Source of the DNA: Verrucomicrobiia bacterium
GTDB lineage: Bacteria; Verrucomicrobiota; Verrucomicrobiia; Limisphaerales; DTLC01
Direction: 5' to 3'
Length of the DNA stretch: 12,420 bases
Assembly: GCA_025061935.1 (NCBI GenBank)
Contig: JANWZY010000065.1
Location: forward strand, 1 to 12,420
Shown here: piece by piece, positions 1-6,529 of the stretch
Layout: the number at the start of each line of letters is the position of its first letter
Position numbering within the stretch: position 1 is the stretch's first letter
Position numbers and translations under genes: made by a program
Notes under the pieces: generated by a model
What the model was told of the DNA's origin: nothing
What the model saw: the letters and a program-made list of their open reading frames with translations, nothing else
The model's database searches: none

Positions 1-408
1 TTCTTAAGCGAAGTTGAGTCGCCCGAATGCAAAGGTTGGCTGATGTACCATGGCGCGCTGCCGGCTGAAGAAATGCTCCGGCACTACGACCACGCTTCCG
101 CCCTAGTTCATGTTTCTGCTGCTGAATCGTTCGGGCTTGTGGTTGCCGAGGCGCTGGCGCGGAACCTGAAGCTGTTCGCGTTCCGTGTGGGTGGCGTGCC
201 GGACATTGCAGAGGGAGTGGACGGAGCCGAATTGGTCTCGGACGGTGATTGGGCCGAGCTTGGCCGGCGGATTGCGGCCTGGATAAAAGCCGGGTGGCCA
301 CGGCCGCAGACGGCTGCGGCGGTTATGCGCCAGCGCTATCATCCGACCGAAATAGCGCGGCGCCACATTCAGATTTATCGTGAAGTGCTGGGACAGGCAG
401 CGGGGTAA
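1..408 (+). CDS. GT4-type glycosyltransferase, C-terminal part (5' end outside window)
   Basis: The reading frame is open from the first base, so this is the last 135 residues of a longer protein. The visible part is the C-terminal, nucleotide-sugar-binding Rossmann half of a GT-B fold glycosyltransferase of the GT4 (glycos_transf_1) type. The diagnostic stretch is A-A-E-S-F-G-L-V-V-A-E-A-L-A, containing the E-x7-E pattern that binds the donor sugar nucleotide. It is followed by the usual G-G-V-P-D-I turn and a C-terminal helix with R-H-I-Q-I-Y-R-E-V-L. Family knowledge: such enzymes move a sugar from a nucleotide-activated donor to a lipid or glycan acceptor at the inner face of the membrane. 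The donor and acceptor cannot be read from the sequence. The next gene on the same strand is also glycosyltransferase-like, which suggests a polysaccharide or glycoconjugate locus extending to the left. Confidence 0.9.
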   Translation, partial: FLSEVESPECKGWLMYHGALPAEEMLRHYDHASALVHVSAAESFGLVVAEALARNLKLFAFRVGGVPDIAEGVDGAELVSDGDWAELGRRIAAWIKAGWPRPQTAAAVMRQRYHPTEIARRHIQIYREVLGQAAG

Positions 409-412
409 ACTA

Positions 413-445
413 GTTGCGTCCCCGATTCGAAAACCGAGACGCAAC
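413..445 (+). terminator. Inverted repeat after the glycosyltransferase gene
   Basis: Arms GTTGCGTC (413-420) and GACGCAAC (438-445) are perfect 8-bp complements around a 17-nt loop, starting 4 nt after the GT4 stop codon. There is no T-run after the stem, so it is not a classical intrinsic terminator. It could be an mRNA-stabilising 3' hairpin or an attenuator between the two sugar genes. Confidence 0.35.
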
Positions 446-545
446 AAGGTGTAAGGTTGGTATGCTAACTCGAAAGCGCGATTCGTGACAGTCAGTGAAC
501 GGGGCCAGTCAAAAATGCAATCCAGATCAAACCGGCGCCGGCGCC

Positions 546-1400
546 ATGGTTGACCGGCCGTTGCAAGTCGTCACCGCGTGCCGCGCGCGTGATCTGCCCG
601 TGCTCGAGCTTGCTGCAGCGCGGCTGCCCGAGTGCGTTCCATTTGACGGATTGACCGTGCTTGCGCCCGAAGCCGATTGTGAACTGATCCGTGCTAGACT
701 TGGCCGGAATGCGAATGTGGTATCCGAAGAGGGTTTTATTCCCGGGCTGCGCCTTGAAGACTTGCGCGGGTTCAAGTTACCGGGCTTCCCTGCTGGCGCA
801 GGCTGGTATTACCAGCAATTCTTGAAGCTCCAGTACGCGTTTGTTGATCCGGAGGACGATTTCTACCTTGTCTGGGACGCCGATACGGTGCCACTGCGGC
901 CAATGCAGTTTTTTGACGTTCAGGGTCGGATGCTGCTCACGCGCGCCAGCGAGTTCCATCCACCTTACTTTGATACGTACCGGCGCTTGTTCGGCAGCGA
1001 CCCGCATCGTGAGTGCTCGTTCATTGCGCAGCACATGCTCATGCAGAAGTCCGTTGTGCGCGAAATGCTCGCCGAGATCGAGCGTCGGTTTCCCGGGCCG
1101 TACCCTTGGCCGCTGAAGATCATGAACGTGCTCGAGCCTGTGCATCCCAATCTGTTCAGCGAGTACGAGACGTACGGGCACTACATCAAGAACCGGTATC
1201 CTGACCGGGTCGCGATCATCGAGCGGGCGTGGCTGCGTGTGATCCCGCAATTTTGGGGGCGGCGCATGCCGAGCGCGTCGGAACTGCGCCGGCTCGCGGA
1301 ACGTTACGATTACGTGTCGTTCGAGCGCGGGTACGCCAAATGGCGCGCGCTAAAGTTGTGGCTGCAAAAATTTCTGGGTTGGCCAGACAGGCTGCGATAA
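546..1400 (+). CDS. DUF6492 family glycosyltransferase-like protein
   Basis: 284 residues from the ATG at 546. A GTG at 495 would add 17 residues, but that extension (Cys/Gln/Gly rich) looks non-coding, and the fold begins at V-D-R-P-L-Q-V-V-T-A. The order of motifs fits the DUF6492 family, which resembles GT-A glycosyltransferases: an N-terminal beta strand V-V-T-A-C, G-W-Y-Y-Q-Q-F-L-K-L near residue 86, then D-D-F-Y-L-V-W-D-A-D-T-V-P-L. The D-A-D at 111-113 corresponds to the metal- and nucleotide-binding DxD motif. Further on, H-M-L-M-Q-K and S-E-Y-E-T-Y-G-H-Y are typical acceptor-side segments. No signal peptide or membrane helix is visible, so it is probably cytoplasmic. It follows the GT4 gene on the same strand after about 140 bp, so a role in the same glycan pathway is likely. 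The actual sugar and acceptor are unknown, and family assignment is from memory of the motifs. Confidence 0.8.
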   Translation: MVDRPLQVVTACRARDLPVLELAAARLPECVPFDGLTVLAPEADCELIRARLGRNANVVSEEGFIPGLRLEDLRGFKLPGFPAGAGWYYQQFLKLQYAFVDPEDDFYLVWDADTVPLRPMQFFDVQGRMLLTRASEFHPPYFDTYRRLFGSDPHRECSFIAQHMLMQKSVVREMLAEIERRFPGPYPWPLKIMNVLEPVHPNLFSEYETYGHYIKNRYPDRVAIIERAWLRVIPQFWGRRMPSASELRRLAERYDYVSFERGYAKWRALKLWLQKFLGWPDRLR

Positions 1401-1511
1401 GCCAGAAATGGGTTCGCTGTGTCGCGCAGGATATTTGGCATTTGCGGTTGATAAATCCTGCGCCGGCCATGCCAGTGCCAGGGTCGGGACGCGGCTAAAC
1501 ATTGTCCGCGG

Positions 1512-1528
1512 TCTGGTCGAAAACCAGA
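1512..1528. other. Small hairpin between convergent genes
   Basis: TCTGGT (1512-1517) and ACCAGA (1523-1528) form a perfect 6-bp stem with a 5-nt CGAAA loop. It lies between the convergent DUF6492 and infA genes, so it could serve as a transcript-end structure for either. A T-run is absent. Confidence 0.25.
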
Positions 1529-1572
1529 AAGGTGCACCCCCGGCCCGACCTGCGCGGTAAAGTGTGGGTCTC

Positions 1573-1600
1573 ATGGCACCGGAGATAAGTGTGGTGCCAT
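1573..1600. terminator. 8-bp inverted repeat downstream of infA
   Basis: ATGGCACC (1573-1580) and GGTGCCAT (1593-1600) are perfect complements separated by 12 nt. The structure sits 60 nt beyond the infA stop, between two convergent genes. It could end transcripts from either side or bind a protein. There is no T-run, so an intrinsic terminator is not proven. Confidence 0.35.
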
Positions 1601-1660
1601 CAGAGTCACCGTTTGAAGCGCGCGCGAGCCGGCCTATCGAGCGCAGTGGAACCGGTCTGC

Positions 1661-1879
1661 TTAACCGTGCCGGTAGATGATCCGCGCCTTGCCCAAGTCG
1701 TAGGGCGACATCTGGACGCTCACCTTGTCGCCCACGCTTATGCGGATGAAGTTTTTCCGCATCTTGCCCGAGATATGTGCAAGCACGACATGGCCGTTGG
1801 GCAAGGCGACGCGGAACATCGTGCCCGGCAACACTTGCGTTACTGAACCAATCAGCTCAATCGGTTCCTCTTTCGGCAT
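1661..1879 (-). CDS. infA: Translation initiation factor IF-1
   Basis: 72 residues, the usual IF-1 length, if translation starts at the ATG whose complement ends at 1879 (M-P-K-E-E-P-I-E). The frame stays open for 16 more codons upstream, but that part has no homology to IF-1 and is rejected. IF-1 is a single S1/OB-fold domain that binds the ribosomal A site and works with IF-2 and IF-3 during initiation. The hallmark segments are present: P-G-T-M-F-R-V-A-L-P-N-G-H, A-H-I-S-G-K-M-R-K-N-F-I-R-I, G-D-K-V, and P-Y-D-L-G-K-A-R-I-I-Y-R near the end. It stands alone and convergent with the sugar genes, not beside rpmJ or ribosomal protein genes. No Shine-Dalgarno sequence precedes it; a 14-bp palindrome lies 44 nt upstream. 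Confidence 0.95.
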   Translation of the reverse strand: MPKEEPIELIGSVTQVLPGTMFRVALPNGHVVLAHISGKMRKNFIRISVGDKVSVQMSPYDLGKARIIYRHG

Positions 1880-1922
1880 GCGACCAAGGCTTTGGTTAAC
1901 GCAAAAGGTGCGAAAAATAAAT

Positions 1923-1936
1923 GCCACGTGCGTGGC
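1923..1936. promoter_or_regulatory. 14-bp palindrome upstream of infA
   Basis: GCCACG and CGTGGC are perfect complements separated by TG. The centre is about 50 nt upstream of the infA ATG, in an AT-richer stretch (runs of T on the infA strand) that could hold its promoter. The position suits an operator or the start of the 5' UTR, but no binding protein can be named. Confidence 0.25.
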
Positions 1937-2119
1937 GCAAAATCAACTCCGTTTTAAGGTGTTGCCGAAGCCGGTGCGGCAGTTGGCTTGGCGCAAGCAG
2001 CGCAGCTTGGCACGCGGCGGGCGCGTTCGATGGCAATCGGCATCTTGCTTGGCCGTTTACACTTCCGAAAAACTGCTTGGCGCGCCGAGGTTGAACCAGT
2101 AAAGTCAGCGACGCGACTT

Positions 2120-2407
2120 ATGAAAACCAATCCGCTGATCACGTTCCTGTTGGGCGTGCTTATTGTGGGCGCTGTGGCGACATTCGGCCTTGCACTCGGC
2201 TACGAACGGAACTTCCGCCGGCTCAGGACCTTGGAAATGCAGGCGCTTCAGATTCAAAACACCGGCGTGATAATAGGCTCGCTCGTTAACGACACGATCG
2301 AGTACAGCAAGAAAAATCCTGCAGTGACGGGCATTTTGCAGCGTGCGGGTGTGCCTCAACAGTTCTTGAGTCCGCAGACGCAACCGCAGCCGTCGCGTGT
2401 ACGCTAA
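2120..2407 (+). CDS. Small single-pass membrane protein, family not named
   Basis: 95 residues from the ATG at 2120. The frame is open further upstream, but the added sequence is basic, lacks protein character, and would put a long tail before the membrane anchor. Residues about 6-28 (I-T-F-L-L-G-V-L-I-V-G-A-V-A-T-F-G-L-A-L) form one hydrophobic helix. They are followed by the basic R-N-F-R-R-L-R, so the C-terminal part probably faces the cytoplasm if the positive-inside rule holds. The remainder is a helical region with Y-S-K-K-N-P-A-V-T-G-I-L and a Gln/Pro-rich tail. This last region matches the next gene product (N-P followed by I-L, then G), which suggests tandem paralogues. No enzyme motif is visible and the function is unknown. 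It resembles short hypothetical proteins I associate with Verrucomicrobiota, from memory only. Confidence 0.75.
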   Translation: MKTNPLITFLLGVLIVGAVATFGLALGYERNFRRLRTLEMQALQIQNTGVIIGSLVNDTIEYSKKNPAVTGILQRAGVPQQFLSPQTQPQPSRVR

Positions 2408-2430
2408 AAACCGAACCATTTGGCTGACCT

Positions 2431-2805
2431 ATGGAAGCACAACAAACCCAGACACCGGCTCCACAGTTACCCGGCCCGAGCGAGAACGGGCTGAAGTCCG
2501 AGGTGCAGTCGTTGCAACGGTTGATAATCGGGCTGTTGATAGCGAACCTGTTCCTGGGCGGGGCGTTGGGGCTTTTCCTGCTGCGTCAATTGTTCGCTAC
2601 GAACCGGCGCGCGGTCGAGCTGAGCCGGTTCGTCGAGAACTACCGGACCAACGCGCAGCCGCAAATCCAAATGCTGGTGAGCAACCTGCAAGCGTTCGCA
2701 AAAACGAATCCGGATTTTAACCCTATTCTCGCAAAGTACGGGCTGTTGCAAACTGGTGCGCAGCCGCAGTCAGGCACTGCACTCCCCGCTGCGCCGCAGC
2801 GGTGA
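2431..2805 (+). CDS. Small single-pass membrane protein, paralogue of the preceding gene
   Basis: 124 residues beginning at the ATG at 2431, 23 nt after the previous stop, so the two genes are probably co-transcribed. The N-terminus is Gln/Pro rich (residues 1-20), followed by a short amphipathic stretch. A hydrophobic helix covers about residues 31-52 (L-I-I-G-L-L-I-A-N-L-F-L-G-G-A-L-G-L-F-L-L). A helical segment ends in L-V-S-N-L-Q-A-F-A-K-T-N-P-D-F-N-P-I-L-A, and a Gln/Pro/Ala-rich tail follows. An ungapped comparison by eye of 34 residues around this N-P...I-L motif with the upstream protein gives 11 identities, including L-V, N-P, I-L and G. No catalytic residues are visible. It may be an envelope scaffold or accessory protein; the function is unknown. 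Confidence 0.78.
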   Translation: MEAQQTQTPAPQLPGPSENGLKSEVQSLQRLIIGLLIANLFLGGALGLFLLRQLFATNRRAVELSRFVENYRTNAQPQIQMLVSNLQAFAKTNPDFNPILAKYGLLQTGAQPQSGTALPAAPQR

Positions 2806-3405
2806 ATCTCTGTCGCCGGCTGGCGCTTCGCTCATCAGTCAAATTGCGGGTGCGCAACCCGGGTGCCATCCGAACGGTTGAGCTGCGGGAAAACCGTCGG
2901 ATGAGGGGGTCCCCGTCCAATTCGAACAGGCGCAACTCCGGTCTCTCCCGCCGCGGCTGAGCCATAAGCCGCTCACAATTGCAATCTGACAGCTTCCCGC
3001 AGGTAAAGTTTGACTCTCTGCGAGTGGGCTCCGCGACCGAAGTAGAGCAATAGCACTACGGCCAAATGTAGCCCGATGACGTTCAAGCGGCTCGGCCGTT
3101 TACCGCCCGGTTGTGGTCAAGCCCATTTGGCGTAGCCGATGCGCGTCGTATCACGCGTGCTGATAGTCAGCCCAGGGCGAGCGGGGTTCCCGGCGCACAC
3201 CAAAAATGTGAGGCGGAGCCGGCGTGCGCCCGCGGACCGGCGAGCGCCGGAGATCGAACCGTTGGGGTACGGCTTCCCAACCCTGAGTTGGCACGCGTGT
3301 TGAGCCGCGGCGAAAAAACAGCGGCCGCACGGCTGATTCTCGCGGGTTTGTGTTGCGTATCTTGCGGCTGCGAGTGCGCGCACCACGCGCAGCGCTAACG
3401 CGGTG
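2806..3405. other. Gene-free convergent interval
   Basis: Six hundred bases between the + strand membrane-protein pair and the - strand TlpA-like gene. Several open frames cross it on both strands, but none has a recognisable motif or plausible protein composition. The only structure I see is a group of hairpins at 3192-3281. It could hold 3' untranslated regions, a small RNA or a decayed gene. Confidence 0.5.
3192..3281. other. Cluster of three hairpins
   Basis: Three inverted repeats follow each other. GGCGCAC (3192-3198) pairs with GTGCGCC (3224-3230). CCGGC (3237-3241) pairs with GCCGG (3246-3250) across a 4-nt loop. GTTGGG (3261-3266) pairs with CCCAAC (3276-3281). They lie about 125-215 nt beyond the end of the TlpA-like gene. 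They may be a 3' structure, an RNA element, or chance in a GC-rich sequence. Confidence 0.25.
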
Positions 3406-4539
3406 CTATTCAGCCAGAAGTTTTTCGACCTTGGCCTCGAGGTCACTCCGCGCGTTCAGATCGCGCAGGTTGCCCTTCTTGTCCACCAGCCACATGGTGG
3501 GTATGCGGTGTATCTCGAATTCCTCGGCATATTTGGTCTGCCAAAACTTGCCGTCGAAGTATTGGGGCCAGGTCATTTTGTATTCGTTGAGGAAATTTTC
3601 CAGCCGCGCTTTGTCCTGCTGACGGTCGAGGCTGATGCCTATGATTTCGAAGCCTTTCGGGTTCAGCTTTTCGTAAAGCTTGACCACGTTCGGCAACTCG
3701 ACCACGCATGGCCTGCACCATGTGGCCCAGAAATCAATTAGCACCACCTTGCCCTTGAGCTTTTCGAGGTCAACCTCGCGGCCATCGAGCGCAGTAAACT
3801 TGAGCGCGAGCGGCTTGCCTACCATGTCGAACTTTTTGAGCGTGGCGCGTGCCTCGGCCTTAAGCTCGTCCGGGGCTGGGCCTTCGACGATTTCGGTGAG
3901 CAGTGGTCGCGCTTTTTCGGGCGGGTACTGCTGCGCTATCTCGCCCAGCATTTGCCAAACTTCTGGTCTGTCGGGAAATTCTTTTTGCAGCGCGCGCACG
4001 TCTTTTTCGAAGGCTGCGGCGGCTTCGGTTCGGTCCTTGATATCCCGGGCCATTGCGATGAACTGAATCTGGCTGCTACGTATCTCGAATCTGTCGTCCG
4101 GGGTCAGGCCGGGCTGCTTGAGCAATTCGTCGCCTGCGGCGATTAACCGCACGCGCTGGTTGGTCGCGCCGGTCAGCACGGCTGCGGCCAACAACCCGTA
4201 TTCGGCCTGCCGCGCGCGGAACGCATTTGTATGGTCGGGGAAACGGGTGTAAAAATCCCGCGCTTTGTCCGCTGCGGTCTCGGCGAATTGCCGGTACTTC
4301 GCTCTGAACTCCGATATCTGTTCGTCTGTAGGTTGGACAATTTGCCATTCGATTGGCGGCTGCGGCGCGCGTAGCGAATTTTCCAGCTCGGCCCAAGCCG
4401 CCTCTGCCGCATTCGTCTGGGGCTTGTCAGCCTCAGCGGCAGCAGCAAGTCCGCCTGAGCATAGCAAGGCTGCAGATATGACCACTCCACCCAAACCGCG
4501 CGTGGCGATTCGGCCGGGGAAAATTCCTAAGGTAGGCAT
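3406..4539 (-). CDS. Exported TlpA/ResA-like thioredoxin-fold protein
   Basis: 377 residues from the ATG whose complement ends at 4539. An upstream GTG (4581) would add 14 residues ahead of the signal peptide and is less likely. Residues 1 to about 36 form a signal peptide: Arg residues, then V-V-I-S-A-A-L-L, then A-A-A-A-E-A as the likely cleavage region. Residues about 40-240 are a helical, Ala/Glu-rich region that I cannot assign; it reads like a helical-repeat or TPR-like segment. The last 130 residues are a TlpA/ResA/AhpC-TSA type thioredoxin domain: G-K-V-V-L-I-D-F-W-A-T-W-C-R-P-C with the redox pair at 275 and 278, and the cis-Pro loop R-I-P-T-M-W-L-V-D with Pro at about 347. Family knowledge: such proteins reduce or exchange disulfides outside the cytoplasm, for example in cytochrome c maturation. 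The partner is unknown, since no cytochrome or Ccm gene is nearby. Confidence 0.88.
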   Translation of the reverse strand: MPTLGIFPGRIATRGLGGVVISAALLCSGGLAAAAEADKPQTNAAEAAWAELENSLRAPQPPIEWQIVQPTDEQISEFRAKYRQFAETAADKARDFYTRFPDHTNAFRARQAEYGLLAAAVLTGATNQRVRLIAAGDELLKQPGLTPDDRFEIRSSQIQFIAMARDIKDRTEAAAAFEKDVRALQKEFPDRPEVWQMLGEIAQQYPPEKARPLLTEIVEGPAPDELKAEARATLKKFDMVGKPLALKFTALDGREVDLEKLKGKVVLIDFWATWCRPCVVELPNVVKLYEKLNPKGFEIIGISLDRQQDKARLENFLNEYKMTWPQYFDGKFWQTKYAEEFEIHRIPTMWLVDKKGNLRDLNARSDLEAKVEKLLAE

Positions 4540-4816
4540 GTTGTTTCTGTTTTCGTTGGCCAAACCATACGCTAAAGCCACTTAAAAGCAAGCTGCATTC
4601 TGAAATTTTTTCCGAACCTGCTGAACAGCAGCCGGTTAAGGGCGCGCATTCAACGCTGACCGGGCGAAGTCCGGGCGAATCCGAGCGTAGCTGTGGCGCA
4701 ACTCGCCAAGGAGGCAAGCAGTGCGCTGGCGCGCAGCGCTGGAACGGACCCGCGACCGCCGTTAGACGCGCCAAAAAGAGTTGTGTGCGCTGCGGAGCCG
4801 CGCAATTTAATCGGCC

Positions 4817-5173
4817 ATGAACTACGCATTGGCAGGGTTGATCGGGCTGTTTGGCGGGCTGACCAGTGGCATGTTCGGCGTCGGCGGCGGGGTGGTTATG
4901 GTGCCTGCAATGATCTACCTCCTGCGCCTGACGCCGCATCAAGCGGTGGCGACCTCGTTGATCGTGATCGTGCCGACGGCACTGGTCGGGGCGCTCAAGC
5001 ACAATCACGCTGGGCATGTTGTCTGGTCGGCGGGCCTATGGCTTCTGCCAACTGCGCTGTTGGGCGGGTATCTCGGCGCCTGGCTCACCCAGTTTTTGAG
5101 CGGGCAGGACCTCAAACGCGCGTTCGGATGTTTCCTGATCCTAGTCGGGCTGCGGTTGCTGCTCTTCAAATGA
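4817..5173 (+). CDS. TSUP (TauE/SafE) family permease, half-size
   Basis: 118 residues starting at M-N-Y-A-L-A. The Gly-rich first helix G-L-F-G-G-L-T-S-G-M-F-G-V-G-G-G-V-V-M-V-P is the signature of the TSUP family (sulfite exporter TauE/SafE, YfcA), and A-T-S-L-I-V-I-V-P follows as expected. Four hydrophobic segments are visible, at about 4-20, 25-62 (probably two) and 70-118. Most family members carry two such repeats and about 250 residues, so this is one repeat. It ends cleanly at R-L-L-L-F-K without a frameshift remnant after it, so it is probably a natural half-size member that works as a dimer. TSUP proteins move sulfur-containing or organic anions. The substrate here cannot be told. 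It is divergent from the TlpA-like gene and convergent with thiS. Confidence 0.87.
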   Translation: MNYALAGLIGLFGGLTSGMFGVGGGVVMVPAMIYLLRLTPHQAVATSLIVIVPTALVGALKHNHAGHVVWSAGLWLLPTALLGGYLGAWLTQFLSGQDLKRAFGCFLILVGLRLLLFK

Positions 5174-5203
5174 GGCACGGCGCGAAAGTATTGCAAGCGT
5201 CCC

Positions 5204-5224
5204 AACCCGTGGCTGCAACGGGTT
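5204..5224. terminator. Hairpin between convergent TSUP and thiS genes
   Basis: AACCCGT (5204-5210) and ACGGGTT (5218-5224) form a perfect 7-bp stem with a 7-nt loop. It ends on the last base of the thiS stop codon and lies 30 nt after the TSUP stop. Its position suits a shared transcript end for both genes, though no T-run follows on either strand. Confidence 0.35.
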
Positions 5225-5427
5225 CAACCGCCCGCCACTACGCGCACGATCTCGATCCGGTCACCCGCGTTAAGCACGCGACTGCGGAACTCTGATGGCG
5301 GCACCGCCTCGCCGTTGTGCTCGACGACCACGCTCCGGGGAATGAACCCCTGCGCAACCAGGAATTCCTCAAGCGTGCATGGCACGCTCGCTTCGACAGG
5401 CTTGCCGTTTGCAATCACAGTGTTCAT
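5224..5427 (-). CDS. thiS: Sulfur carrier protein ThiS
   Basis: 67 residues, the normal ThiS size, with the ubiquitin-like beta-grasp pattern. It begins M-N-T-V-I-A-N-G-K-P, followed by T-L-E-E-F-L-V-A-Q-G, then V-V-V-E-H-N-G-E-A-V-P and A-G-D-R-I-E-I-V-R-V-V-A-G-G. The C-terminal Gly-Gly is the part that is adenylated by ThiF and converted to thiocarboxylate, which donates sulfur to the thiazole ring in the ThiG reaction. The ATG overlaps the stop of the upstream metallophosphoesterase gene in an ATGA arrangement (4-bp overlap), a sign of translational coupling. ThiH lies two genes upstream in the same direction, but thiG and thiF are not in the window. Confidence 0.95.
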   Translation of the reverse strand: MNTVIANGKPVEASVPCTLEEFLVAQGFIPRSVVVEHNGEAVPPSEFRSRVLNAGDRIEIVRVVAGG

Positions 5428-6269
5428 CCGACCAGTGTGATCAAGCTAACTTCAGGTGGGCAGTTGATTCGTATGCCCAAAAGGTTGCCCACCCCGCGCG
5501 TGATATGGACCCAGCGCCCGTCGCAGTTGTGGAGTCCGTCCACCAACCGGTGGTCTTTCACGGGCGCAAATGGGGTACCGAGCACTGGCAGCCGTAGCTG
5601 GCCGCCGTGCGTGTGCCCGCATAGCATCAGGTCCCAGCCGTAACGTCTCAGTTCCTCGATACTGTCCGGGTTGTGCACCAGTACGAGCCGGGCTGATTCC
5701 GGGTCCGCACCACGGAACGCGACCTCGGGCTGAAGTTCACCTGCCCAGTAATCGCCCAGCCCGGTGACCGTTAACTGCCAACCATCGAGCCTGACCGCGA
5801 CCGAGGCATTGTGCAGCAGTTGTACCCCACTTTTGGCCAGCAATGCGCGCACGGACGCTGTGTCGCTGTAGCCGCGCCGGCGTTGTGCCCACGCCCCACC
5901 GTCGTGGTTCCCGAGGCATGCGAACGTGGGCGCGTGCTTGGCCAACGGCGCCAGCACCGCCGCGTATTCGTCGAACCGCTCGTACCTGCGCGTGATGAAA
6001 TCCCCTGTGAGGCAGACCAAATGCGGATCGCATTTGAGTCCTAGCTCGACCGCCTCGGCGATCTGGTCCAGCCCGACCACCATCGAGGCATGGAGATCAG
6101 ACATGTGAAGGATCCTGATCGGCGCGCGGCCACTGAACCTGCCGAGCCGAACTTGATGCCGGCTGACAATGAACCGGCTCGACTCGATTATCCCGCCGTA
6201 GCCAGCCGTCCCTAATGCGCCCAGACCCAGCAATGTGACAAACTTCCGTCGCGAAAACTTCTTCACCAT
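5424..6269 (-). CDS. Tat-exported calcineurin-like metallophosphoesterase (YkuE-like)
   Basis: 281 residues. The N-terminus K-K-F-S-R-R-K-F-V-T-L-L-G-L-G-A-L-G is a twin-arginine signal (S-R-R-x-F) followed by a hydrophobic stretch, so it is probably exported folded or membrane-anchored. The phosphoesterase motifs appear in order: D58-L-H60, G89-D90-F, G120-N121-H122-D123, H199 in V-L-V-H-N-P, and G218-H-T-H-G-G. These residues bind two metal ions. The layout is that of the YkuE/YaeI group, which hydrolyses phosphodiester or pyrophosphate bonds, often in lipids; the natural substrate cannot be read from the sequence. It ends in a 4-bp overlap with thiS, so the two are translated from one message, although no known thiamine step needs an exported phosphatase. 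A short possible ORF overlaps its start. Confidence 0.9.
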   Translation of the reverse strand: MVKKFSRRKFVTLLGLGALGTAGYGGIIESSRFIVSRHQVRLGRFSGRAPIRILHMSDLHASMVVGLDQIAEAVELGLKCDPHLVCLTGDFITRRYERFDEYAAVLAPLAKHAPTFACLGNHDGGAWAQRRRGYSDTASVRALLAKSGVQLLHNASVAVRLDGWQLTVTGLGDYWAGELQPEVAFRGADPESARLVLVHNPDSIEELRRYGWDLMLCGHTHGGQLRLPVLGTPFAPVKDHRLVDGLHNCDGRWVHITRGVGNLLGIRINCPPEVSLITLVG

Positions 6270-6403
6270 CGAGTCAAATACACTTGCTCCAAACCCAGCT
6301 TTTGACCAATCGCTTCGACCTGCTCGACCGACCGGCGCGCGACTCGTTCAGTTCCGAATCCGGTAACTTCCAAATTTTTGCACACCCACCCGGTATCGCG
6401 CAA
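6263..6403 (-). CDS. Possible short ORF (46 codons) overlapping the metallophosphoesterase start
   Basis: From a TTG (complement ends at 6403) the frame encodes 46 residues ending E-Q-V-E-A-I-G-Q-K-L-G-L-E-Q-V-Y-L-T-R-W. The TGA overlaps the phosphoesterase ATG (ATGGTGA). First codon positions are rich in G and the peptide looks protein-like, unlike other frames nearby. An alternative GTG start gives 40 residues. Upstream the same frame has another short open stretch interrupted by a TGA at 6416-6418, so this may instead be the tail of a broken gene. AGGA lies only 2 nt ahead of the TTG. I recognise no family, and it is too short to be sure of. Confidence 0.28.
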   Translation of the reverse strand: MRDTGWVCKNLEVTGFGTERVARRSVEQVEAIGQKLGLEQVYLTRW

Positions 6404-6529
6404 CGTCCTGCGTCAAAATTTTTCCAGCGATAGTGGAATAACCACTTGCGGGTCATTTGCGCACGTGCAAGCAGCAGGTTTGTTGCCTATTCGAATGCGC
6501 GCGCGCCGGGCGCGCCACGCCGCACTAGC

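Noticed and set aside
777..1250. 157-residue open frame on the - strand
   Set aside because: It is the antisense shadow of the DUF6492 gene and has no recognisable motif.
1988..2119. N-terminal extension of the first small membrane protein
   Set aside because: The frame is open for 44 more codons, but the added sequence is basic, unlike a protein domain, and the ATG at 2120 sits right before the membrane helix.
2723..2965. 80-residue open frame on the - strand
   Set aside because: It overlaps the end of the second membrane protein, is Arg/Ser-rich and shows no family motif.
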